Below, piece after piece: positions 1 to 5,699 of a stretch of DNA of 8,674 nucleotides (position 1 is the stretch's first letter; the number at the start of each line of letters is the position of its first letter). The notes beneath the pieces were generated by a model. It searched no databases. It was not told the DNA's origin and saw only the letters and a program-made list of their open reading frames with translations. Location: contig CALPPA020000064.1 in assembly GCA_943325355.2 (NCBI GenBank), forward strand, positions 1-8,674, written 5' to 3'. This stretch comes from Klebsiella pneumoniae (lineage in GTDB: Bacteria > Bacteroidota > Bacteroidia > Flavobacteriales > Flavobacteriaceae). A program made the translations under genes and the position numbers.

Positions 1-396
1 CAAGGTAGTAAATTCAATTTGGTTGTAAATAATGAAGGAACTGATTTTGATACAGAAAACACTTTCAAGTTAGCTTATATGAACATCCCTGTTATGTTTA
101 AATATTATGTTGCTGAAAAATTTAGTTTGGAAGCTGGACCACAAATTGGTTTTTTGGTAGATTCTAAATTAGAAGTTAATGTTTTGGGACAATCTGTTTC
201 ACAAGACGCAAAAGATCTTTTTGAATCAGTTGATTTCGGATTCAATCTTGGAGCTGGATATGATATTACAAAGAAATTTTCAGCAGGGGTTCGTTATAAT
301 TTTGGTTTAACTAATGTTATGAAAACAGAATCTGGAGATAATTCTAAAATTAAAAACAGTGTATTTTCACTTTCTGTGGGTTATAAATTTAAATAA
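1..396 (+). CDS. Outer-membrane beta-barrel (porin-family) protein, 3' part only
   Basis: The reading frame is open from base 1, so the gene starts upstream of the window; 131 C-terminal codons are visible. They show the alternating hydrophobic and polar strands of a small outer-membrane barrel: AYMNIPVMFKYYV, FSLEAGPQIGFLV, FGFNLGAGYDI, FSAGVRYNFGLTNV and a terminal strand SVFSLSVGYKFK. The chain ends close to an aromatic residue, as expected for recognition by the BAM machinery. The pattern 'lxiPvmfKYY...GPqiGfl...GaGYdi...vrYnfGl' is characteristic of the Bacteroidota PorT / OMP_b-brl_2 type families (family knowledge, not searched). Ligand or role cannot be told from this fragment. A strong terminator follows about 20 nt after the stop. 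A TTG at 19 is internal to the frame and is not the real start. Confident of class, not of function. Confidence 0.8.
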   Translation, partial: QGSKFNLVVNNEGTDFDTENTFKLAYMNIPVMFKYYVAEKFSLEAGPQIGFLVDSKLEVNVLGQSVSQDAKDLFESVDFGFNLGAGYDITKKFSAGVRYNFGLTNVMKTESGDNSKIKNSVFSLSVGYKFK

Positions 397-416
397 TTTT
401 AGAATTCAAATATTTT

Positions 417-443
417 AAACCACGTAATTCGCGTGGTTTTTTT
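417..443 (+). terminator. Intrinsic terminator after the barrel gene
   Basis: AAACCACG (417-424) pairs perfectly with CGTGGTTT (432-439) around a 7-nt loop, and a run of T continues to 443. This is a classic rho-independent terminator on the + strand. It lies upstream of the chosen xerD start, so xerD is probably transcribed separately. Confidence 0.85.
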
Positions 444-471
444 ATGTCCAAAAATAGCTTTCCTTTGTATT

Positions 472-1368
472 ATGAATTGGAAAACAGATATAAAAAGTTA
501 TCAATCTTATTTGAGAATAGAAAGAGGTTTGTCGAAAAATACCATCGACAATTATTCTTTTGATATAGAACGATTGTTTCTTTTTTTGGAGGAAAATAAT
601 ATCTCAGTTTCACCAATAAAAATAAGTGAAGAAACGATTCAGCAATTTATTTATAGTGTTTCAAAAGAAGTAAATCCTCGTTCGCAAGCCAGAATAATTT
701 CGGGTTTAAAAAGTTTTTTTAGCTATTTAATCTTTGAAGATTATCGTTCTGACAACCCAATGGAATTAATTGAAACTCCAAAAACAGGACGAAAACTTCC
801 AGATACTTTATCTATTGACGAAATTGACGCATTAATCTCTGCTATCGATTTAAGTTCCAATGAAGGCGAAAGAAATAGAGCTATGCTGGAAACTCTTTAT
901 GGTTGCGGACTTCGTGTTTCGGAATTGGTTTCTTTGAAAATTTCAGATTTATTTTTTGACGAAGGGTTTATTAAAATCACTGGTAAAGGAAATAAGCAAC
1001 GATTTGTGCCTATTGGAAATTTGACTCAAAAATACATCCAAATTTATAGGGATTACAAAAGAACAGATTTGAAAATAAAGAAAGGTCAAGAAGATACTTT
1101 GTTTTTGAACAGAAGAGGGAATCAGTTAACAAGAGCAATGATTTTCACTATAATCAAAGATTTGGCGGCTAGAATTGAACTAAACAAAAACATCAGTCCG
1201 CATACTTTGCGCCATTCGTTTGCCACGCATCTTCTGGAGAATGGTGCCGATTTGCGTTCGATACAGTTAATGCTAGGACACGAATCAATTACAACTACTG
1301 AAATATATGTGCATCTAGATAGACGATTTTTAACAGAAGTAATTAATAATTTTCATCCGAGAAGATAG
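472..1368 (+). CDS. xerD: Site-specific tyrosine recombinase XerD
   Basis: Cytoplasmic tyrosine recombinase which, with a XerC-type partner, resolves chromosome dimers at dif under FtsK control (family knowledge). The product is 298 aa. Residues 1-~100 form the SAM-like core-binding domain and ~110-298 the catalytic domain. All catalytic residues are visible: R148 (GCGLRVSEL), K172 (GKGNKQR), H244 and R247 (HTLRHSFATH), H270 (LGHESI) and nucleophile Y279 (EIYVHL). As I recall, this numbering is identical to E. coli XerD. The C-terminus NNFHPRR resembles the HHPR tail of XerD rather than XerC. The frame is open from a GTG at 433, but that codon lies inside the preceding terminator, so the ATG at 472 (MNWKTDIKSY) was chosen; it gives the usual family length. 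A partial -7-like element TAGCTTTC (455-462) precedes it without a clear -33 box. The gene converges on rny. It has no neighbouring integron, phage or transposon genes, which supports the housekeeping role. Confidence 0.93.
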   Translation: MNWKTDIKSYQSYLRIERGLSKNTIDNYSFDIERLFLFLEENNISVSPIKISEETIQQFIYSVSKEVNPRSQARIISGLKSFFSYLIFEDYRSDNPMELIETPKTGRKLPDTLSIDEIDALISAIDLSSNEGERNRAMLETLYGCGLRVSELVSLKISDLFFDEGFIKITGKGNKQRFVPIGNLTQKYIQIYRDYKRTDLKIKKGQEDTLFLNRRGNQLTRAMIFTIIKDLAARIELNKNISPHTLRHSFATHLLENGADLRSIQLMLGHESITTTEIYVHLDRRFLTEVINNFHPRR

Positions 1369-1383
1369 TCGTTTAATTCAAAT

Positions 1384-1429
1384 AAAAAAATCCCAAACCC
1401 CAACTAAAAATTATTGGAATTTGGAATTT
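1384..1429 (-). terminator. Intrinsic terminator of the rny transcript
   Basis: On the minus strand the arm at 1429-1414 pairs with the arm at 1403-1388 over 16 consecutive positions, three of them G-U wobbles, around a 10-nt loop. Seven Ts follow (A7 at 1384-1390 on the + strand). Read on the plus strand, the three wobbles become C-A mismatches and no T-run follows. The element is therefore built to stop rny transcription rather than xerD transcription. It begins about 22 nt after the rny stop codon. Confidence 0.8.
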
Positions 1430-1451
1430 AAAAAATTTGAATATTTTAAGA

Positions 1452-3014
1452 CTATTTCGCGATATTAACCGCTCTAGTTTCTCTAATTACAGTAACTTTT
1501 ACTTGGCCTGGATAAGTCATTTCTGTTTGAATTTTTTGTGAAATTTCGAAAGATAATGTTGCAGCGTTATCATCAGATACTTTTTCGCTTTCTACAATTA
1601 CTCGAAGTTCTCTACCAGCTTGAATAGCATAGGCATTTTTTACGCCATTGAATCCATAAGCAACTTCTTCTAAATCTTTTAAACGTTGTATGTAAGAATC
1701 TAAAACTTGTCTTCTTGCGCCTGGTCTTGCACCTGAAATAGCATCGCAAACTTGAATAATTGGTGATAACAAAGATTTCATTTCTATTTCATCGTGGTGA
1801 GCTCCAATCGCGTTGCAAACTTCTTCTTTTTCGCCGTATTTCTCAGCCCATTGCATTCCCAATAAAGCGTGAGGTAAATCACTTTCGGCATCTGGAACCT
1901 TACCAATATCGTGAAGTAAACCAGCTCTTTTGGCTAATTTTACATTCAATCCTAATTCAGCAGCCATAATTCCACAAAGTTTGGAAACCTCACGGGAGTG
2001 TTGCAATAAATTTTGTCCATAAGACGAACGGTATTTCATTCTACCCACTACTTTTATCAACTCAGGATGCAGTCCGTGAATGCCTAAATCGATTACGGTA
2101 CGTTTACCCACTTCTATAATTTCGTCATCAATTTGTTTGGTGGTTTTAGCAACCACTTCTTCGATACGAGCGGGGTGAATACGTCCATCAGTTACTAATT
2201 TATGCAAAGCTAAACGTGCTATCTCTCTACGAACTGGATCAAAGCAAGAAAGAATTATCGCTTCTGGCGTGTCATCAACAATAATTTCTACACCTGTAGC
2301 AGCTTCAATCGCTCTAATGTTTCGGCCTTCACGACCAATGATTCTTCCCTTTACATCATCAGATTCAATATTGAAAACCGACACGCAGTTTTCTACTGCT
2401 TCTTCCGTTCCTACTCTTTGAATGGTGTTGATAATGATTTTCTTGGCTTCTTGTTGAGCGGTCAGTTTTGCCTCTTCAATAGTGTCTTGAATTTGTGACA
2501 TTGCTTGGGTTTTGGCTTCAGCTTTCAATCCTTCAATTAATTGATTTTTCGCTTCTTCTGTAGAAAGACCCGAGATCACTTCTAGTTGTTGAAGGTGACT
2601 TTTGTGTAATCTTTCAACTTCTACTTGTTTCTTGTCTAAGACTTCAATTTTGGAATTATATTCCAAAGTTTTTGTTTCAAAATCGTCATTAACTTTTTTA
2701 GCTTTTGACAATTCATTTGAAATCTGGGATTCTTTGTCGCGAATTCTTTTTTCGACTTCAGCCATTTTTTGATCGCGAGAAAGGATTACTTGCTCGTGTT
2801 CTGATTTCAATTCGATAAATTTTTCCTTTGCTTGCAGGATTTTATCTTTTTTGATGTTCTCAGCTTCAAGGTTAGCGTCTTTTAAAATAGAGGAGGCTTC
2901 TTTCTTTGCGCTTTTAATCAAATTTGAAATGTTGCTTTTCTCTATCGTTTTGGCTATGCCAAAACCTCCTGCAATGCCTCCAATTCCCGAAATAATTATT
3001 GTTAAAATGTCCAT
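1452..3014 (-). CDS. rny: Ribonuclease Y (membrane-anchored endoribonuclease)
   Basis: RNase Y is a membrane-tethered endoribonuclease that starts mRNA decay and processes structured RNAs (family knowledge). The 520-aa product matches the family length. Residues 2-~22 are a single hydrophobic, glycine-rich N-terminal anchor ([16 protein letters not shown]). Residues ~28-190 are a long charged coiled coil rich in K, E and Q. A KH RNA-binding domain follows at ~210-275 with its GxxG loop in [12 protein letters not shown] (223-234). An HD phosphohydrolase domain occupies ~335-430: H339 (LLQHS), the H368-D369 pair in LLHDIGK, HH406-407 and D424 are the likely metal ligands. The start ATG at 3014 puts the anchor at the very N-terminus, as in the family. 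The gene lies 28 nt downstream of the 6S-like RNA and in the same direction as zapA, so it may be reached by read-through. No convincing promoter of its own was found. Its own terminator follows. Confidence 0.96.
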   Translation of the reverse strand: MDILTIIISGIGGIAGGFGIAKTIEKSNISNLIKSAKKEASSILKDANLEAENIKKDKILQAKEKFIELKSEHEQVILSRDQKMAEVEKRIRDKESQISNELSKAKKVNDDFETKTLEYNSKIEVLDKKQVEVERLHKSHLQQLEVISGLSTEEAKNQLIEGLKAEAKTQAMSQIQDTIEEAKLTAQQEAKKIIINTIQRVGTEEAVENCVSVFNIESDDVKGRIIGREGRNIRAIEAATGVEIIVDDTPEAIILSCFDPVRREIARLALHKLVTDGRIHPARIEEVVAKTTKQIDDEIIEVGKRTVIDLGIHGLHPELIKVVGRMKYRSSYGQNLLQHSREVSKLCGIMAAELGLNVKLAKRAGLLHDIGKVPDAESDLPHALLGMQWAEKYGEKEEVCNAIGAHHDEIEMKSLLSPIIQVCDAISGARPGARRQVLDSYIQRLKDLEEVAYGFNGVKNAYAIQAGRELRVIVESEKVSDDNAATLSFEISQKIQTEMTYPGQVKVTVIRETRAVNIAK

Positions 3015-3035
3015 ATTTATTAAAAATTTATATAT

Positions 3036-3053
3036 AAAAAAAGCCTACATTAG
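3036..3053 (-). terminator. 3' arm plus U-tract of the 6S-like RNA, possible terminator
   Basis: The 3' arm of the closing stem (CTAATGTAGGC on the minus strand) is followed at once by seven Ts. Stem plus U-run could release the RNA polymerase at the 3' end of the RNA, although the partner arm is about 130 nt upstream, so this is not a compact hairpin terminator. It could equally be a processing site on a zapA-to-rny read-through transcript. Confidence 0.45.
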
Positions 3054-3196
3054 ATTGCTTGAATAAACTCGGAAATACAAGTTTTGAGCTAACTCGTTGT
3101 TCAAGCTTCCAAACTGAATTGGCTTGCTATAGTAACGATGATTTGCTCATTCTAAATTGTTAGTGTTGAGTTTACCAAATATGAACTAATGTAGGC
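3043..3196 (-). ncRNA. ssrS: Candidate 6S RNA (Bacteroidota/Flavobacteria type)
   Basis: 6S RNA binds the housekeeping RNA polymerase by mimicking an open promoter (family knowledge). The ends form a perfect 11-bp closing stem: 3186-3196 (GCCTACATTAG on the minus strand) with 3043-3053. Nested inside are a 7-bp stem (3168-3174 / 3064-3070), a 5-bp stem (3145-3149 / 3085-3089), a 4-bp stem (3134-3137 / 3095-3098) and an apical hairpin (CAAGC/GCTTG, 3122-3126 / 3102-3106). Between the 7-bp and 5-bp stems lies an asymmetric internal loop of about 18 and 14 nt, the expected central bubble. The minus strand is assigned because T7 follows the 3' arm (A7 at 3036-3042 on +) and because the neighbours run that way. 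The region lacks a good ORF and sits directly after zapA, a known 6S RNA neighbour in proteobacteria. A weak -7-like TAAGTTAC ends just before the 5' arm. Exact ends are inferred from the stem, not from transcript data. Confidence 0.8.
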
Positions 3197-3224
3197 AGTA
3201 ACTTAGTTTCTGTAAAGAACGTGT

Positions 3225-3518
3225 TTAATCTTTGAGATATTGATCTAAAAGTGCATTGATTTTTTTAATTCTTTCAATGGTTTCATCGCCATTTATGGCA
3301 TTATCAATTTGTTTTTGTTCTGTTTGTGAGGCAAATTGCAAAGCACACATTGCTAGTACATCTTGCTTGTCTCGAACGGCATAATTTTCTTCAAATTGCT
3401 TAATCATTGTATCAATTTTTTTAGAAGCACTTCTAAGTCCTTCTTCTTGAGAGAGTTCCACTGTTAATGGATAGACTCTGTCCGCAATCGATATCTTAAT
3501 TTTTAGCTTTTCGTCCAT
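3225..3518 (-). CDS. zapA: Cell division protein ZapA
   Basis: ZapA binds and bundles FtsZ filaments to stabilise the Z-ring at mid-cell (family knowledge). The 97-aa product has the family layout. Residues 1-~45 form the small alpha/beta head: LKIKISIADRVYPLTV strands, then EEGLRSASKKIDTMIKQF. Residues ~50-97 form the long dimerisation helix with DVLAMCALQFASQTEQKQ, where the alanine and leucine spacing is typical. The head motif 'i.iadr.ypl.v...EE..lR.AakkId' is the recognisable ZapA signature. The gene begins 8 nt after the stop of the upstream coiled-coil gene, where the stop is a tandem TAG-TAA, so the two are almost certainly co-transcribed. No strong Shine-Dalgarno site is present. The 6S-like RNA follows about 28 nt after its stop. 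The zapA/6S RNA pairing independently supports both calls. Confidence 0.9.
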   Translation of the reverse strand: MDEKLKIKISIADRVYPLTVELSQEEGLRSASKKIDTMIKQFEENYAVRDKQDVLAMCALQFASQTEQKQIDNAINGDETIERIKKINALLDQYLKD

Positions 3519-3526
3519 ATCTTTTA

Positions 3527-3817
3527 CTAATCTGATAGCTGTGCTATACAGTAATCAATTTCACGAATTAATGAATTTATTTTAAGCTTTGTCTCTCTTT
3601 TATTCTCTTCACTGCCTTGTAAGGCGCTGGCAATTTTAAGTGTTTCATACTGCGATTTTAATGCGTCAATCTCAAGAGAGTGTGTTTGTATGATAGTTTC
3701 AGATTTTGTTAATTCAATTTTCAAATCTTGAGATTTTTTCTCTAAACTATTTATTTTAATAAAAAGTTTTTCAATTTTATTTTCAAGAGTATCAATTATT
3801 TCTGTAATTACACTCAT
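3527..3817 (-). CDS. Small coiled-coil protein upstream of zapA; possible division partner
   Basis: I do not recognise this 96-aa protein as a named family. It has no signal peptide or membrane segment. Residues ~5-65 are a continuous heptad-like coiled coil (ITEIIDTLENKIEKLF, INSLEKKSQDLKIEL, IIQTHSLEIDALKSQY) rich in L, I, K and E. A short break with ALQGSEENK (~65-73) follows, then a C-terminal helix ending KINSLIREIDYCIAQLSD, whose spacing looks conserved rather than random. It is the first gene after a consensus promoter and sits 8 nt upstream of zapA. Size, coiled-coil nature and position suggest a role like that of ZapB, the small coiled-coil ZapA partner of gammaproteobacteria. That is inference from context; I see no sequence match to ZapB. 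The ATG at 3817 places the start about 23 nt from the predicted transcription start. Confidence 0.8.
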   Translation of the reverse strand: MSVITEIIDTLENKIEKLFIKINSLEKKSQDLKIELTKSETIIQTHSLEIDALKSQYETLKIASALQGSEENKRETKLKINSLIREIDYCIAQLSD

Positions 3818-3845
3818 AATATATCCTACGTATTACTTAATTTTA

Positions 3846-3875
3846 CAAAGTTAGTATTCCTTTTTATTAATGCAA
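3846..3875 (-). promoter_or_regulatory. Bacteroidota-type promoter for the coiled-coil gene-zapA-6S block
   Basis: On the minus strand TAACTTTG (3853-3846) is a perfect match to the Bacteroidota -7 consensus TAnnTTTG. A TTG (3875-3873) lies 19 nt upstream, the expected distance for the -33 element. Transcription would start near 3840, giving a leader of about 23 nt before the ATG at 3817. Confidence 0.7.
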
Positions 3876-3946
3876 TATTTTATCGAGTTTTTTATTTTAA
3901 AAAAAGTAACCTGCTGTTTGTTTGTTTATTAAGTTTGTTGTTTTTT

Positions 3947-3978
3947 TTGATTTTACTTGGCACTTTTTTTTATCTTAG
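3947..3978 (+). promoter_or_regulatory. Possible promoter of the M23 peptidase-receptor pair
   Basis: TATCTTAG (3971-3978) differs from TAnnTTTG at one conserved position, and a TTG (3947-3949) lies 21 nt upstream. Start of transcription would fall near 3983-3986, so the mRNA leader would be very short or absent. This is a moderate match in a T-rich stretch and could be chance. Confidence 0.35.
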
Positions 3979-3992
3979 CAAAAATGTATTCA

Positions 3993-5687
3993 ATGAGATT
4001 TTACCTATTTTTTATTCTTTTTTGCTGTTCACTTCTTGGACAAGTCAATTATCCAAAGGATTATTTTAGGTCGCCACTTGATATACCTATCCAATTATCT
4101 GGAAATTTTGGAGAATTGAGACCCAATCATTTTCACGCTGGTTTTGATTTAAAAACGTTACAAAAAGAAGGATTACCCGTTTATGCAGTGGCTGATGGTT
4201 ATGTTTCAAGAATCAAAATTTCAACATTCGGTAATGGTAAAACAATTTATATTACCCACGCTAATGGATTTACTTCAGTTTACGGTCATTTGCAAAGAGC
4301 TGCGGATTCTATAGAAAATTTTATTAAAAAAACACATTATGAGGAACAATCATTTGAAATTGAAATGTTTCTCAAGCCAGGACAAATGTTTGTTATGAAA
4401 GGACAAGTTATTGCTCTTTCCGGAAATTCGGGAGCTTCCGAAGGCCCGCATTTGCATTTTGAATTTCGGGATAATGTAACTGAAAATATTATAAATCCAA
4501 TGCTTTTTGGGTTTGATAAATTTTTGAAAGACACTAAAAAACCTATTATTTTCAATGTTTATGCATATCCATTGGAGGATGAAACTTTAGTAAATCAATC
4601 TAAAAGACCATTATTGCTTAACCTTATTTTGCAAAAAGACGGAACCTATTTAGCAGACAAAGTTATTGCAAATGGAAAAATTGGTTTTGGTATCAATGCT
4701 TTCGATTATGACGATGTTTCATACAATAAAAATGGTGTTTATAAAGTGCAAACATATTACAACGGAAAACCTAATTTTGGATATCAATTTGACACTTATT
4801 CCTTTGACGAAATGCGATATATTAATGCATTTATTGATTATACTAGATATAAACAAACCCAGCAAAGAGTTCAAAAATTATTTATGAAAAACCCTTTTAA
4901 TTTGAGTATTATCAAAACCGATGCGACAAATGGGGTTGTAACTGTCGTTCCTAATTTAACTTCTATTTTCCGTGTTGAAGTTTCTGATTTTTATGGGAAT
5001 CAAACTTCGGTTACGATTCCTATTGGGTATGAAGTATTGCCTACAATCATTCAAAAAGAACCTATTTCGAAATATTTTGTTAAAGCTAAAAACGAAAGTA
5101 ATTTTTCTAAAGATAATATTTCAGTTTTTTTTCCTGCTGAAACCTTCTATGAGGATTTCAATCTTAATTTTGAAGTGATAAATGACACTTTATTTCTTCA
5201 CAACGATACAGTTCCTGCACATTCAAATTTCTCTATTGAAATTGATGATCATAAATTTCCTGAATCTCAAAGAGACAAATTATTTATAGCATCAATTAAT
5301 GGTAAAAAGATGGGTTACAATTATACCTCTAGAAAAGAAAATGTTTTTACTGCCAAAGTCAAAATTTTAGGGAAATATGCGTTGGTTTTGGATACTATCC
5401 CGCCAAAAATATCCATTGCAAAACCCATAGAAGGAAAATGGTTAAGTGAATTAAAATCGATTCAATTTACGATAAGTGATGGACAATCAGGTATAAAATC
5501 ATATAATGGATATTTGAATGGCAAATGGATATTATTTGAGTACGATAACAAAACCAAGAAAATCATCCATAATTTTAGTGATGGTATTGTTGCAGAAGGT
5601 GCAAATGAATTAAAAATAAATGTTATGGATAATATGGGGAATTCTACTATCTTTGAAACTCATTTTTTCAGAAGTCAAAAAAAATAA
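3993..5687 (+). CDS. Secreted M23-family (LytM-like) metallopeptidase
   Basis: M23 enzymes are zinc endopeptidases that cut peptidoglycan cross-bridges or stem peptides (family knowledge). From the ATG at 3993 the product is 564 aa. Residues 1-~17 are a signal peptide (MRFYLFFILFCCSLLGQ), so it acts in the periplasm or at the envelope. The catalytic domain spans ~35-180. Zinc ligands are visible as H48 and D52 (HAGFD) and H155 in HLH (153-155); YGHL (97-100) and GNSGASEGPHLHFEFR are also family hallmarks, so the enzyme should be active. An inserted charged segment lies at ~105-130. Residues ~185-564 are a long beta-rich region of unknown function; the part from ~468 (TIPPKISIAKP...FTISDGQSGI) resembles an Ig-like fold. 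An in-frame ATG at 3984 (three more residues) is equally possible and has a better A-rich context; a TTG at 3957 is less likely. It is followed after 12 nt by the receptor gene. Confidence 0.9.
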   Translation: MRFYLFFILFCCSLLGQVNYPKDYFRSPLDIPIQLSGNFGELRPNHFHAGFDLKTLQKEGLPVYAVADGYVSRIKISTFGNGKTIYITHANGFTSVYGHLQRAADSIENFIKKTHYEEQSFEIEMFLKPGQMFVMKGQVIALSGNSGASEGPHLHFEFRDNVTENIINPMLFGFDKFLKDTKKPIIFNVYAYPLEDETLVNQSKRPLLLNLILQKDGTYLADKVIANGKIGFGINAFDYDDVSYNKNGVYKVQTYYNGKPNFGYQFDTYSFDEMRYINAFIDYTRYKQTQQRVQKLFMKNPFNLSIIKTDATNGVVTVVPNLTSIFRVEVSDFYGNQTSVTIPIGYEVLPTIIQKEPISKYFVKAKNESNFSKDNISVFFPAETFYEDFNLNFEVINDTLFLHNDTVPAHSNFSIEIDDHKFPESQRDKLFIASINGKKMGYNYTSRKENVFTAKVKILGKYALVLDTIPPKISIAKPIEGKWLSELKSIQFTISDGQSGIKSYNGYLNGKWILFEYDNKTKKIIHNFSDGIVAEGANELKINVMDNMGNSTIFETHFFRSQKK

Positions 5688-5699
5688 AAATTAAATTCC

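Noticed and set aside
433..471. Longer XerD start at GTG 433
   Set aside because: The codon lies within the right arm of the upstream terminator, and the extension MVFLCPKIAFLCI is absent from the usual 298-aa XerD layout.
398..1451. Similar AATATTTTAA sequences near 411-418 and 1439-1448
   Set aside because: The shared stretch is short and purely A/T in an A/T-rich genome, so it is not evidence of attachment sites or a repeat flanking xerD.
1760..1969. Open frame on the plus strand inside rny
   Set aside because: It is antisense to the conserved HD domain region and shows no recognisable protein features.
3089..3163. Alternative pairing CTAAC/GTTAG in the 6S-like RNA (3089-3093 with 3159-3163)
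   Set aside because: It competes with the TGAGC/GCTCA stem, which nests better with the CGTT/AACG and apical stems and leaves a 6S-like central bubble. It could still be a conformational switch.
3043..3196. 6S-like RNA on the plus strand
   Set aside because: The stems would also form on that strand, but no T-run follows 3196, and zapA and rny both run on the minus strand.
3957..3975. TTGGCAC resembling a sigma-54 -24 element
   Set aside because: The required GC of the -12 element is missing at the right distance; the sequence there is a T-run followed by TATC.
3957..3992. Longer M23 peptidase start at TTG 3957
   Set aside because: It would place the promoter-like element inside the coding region. 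The ATGs at 3984 and 3993 give a normal signal peptide.
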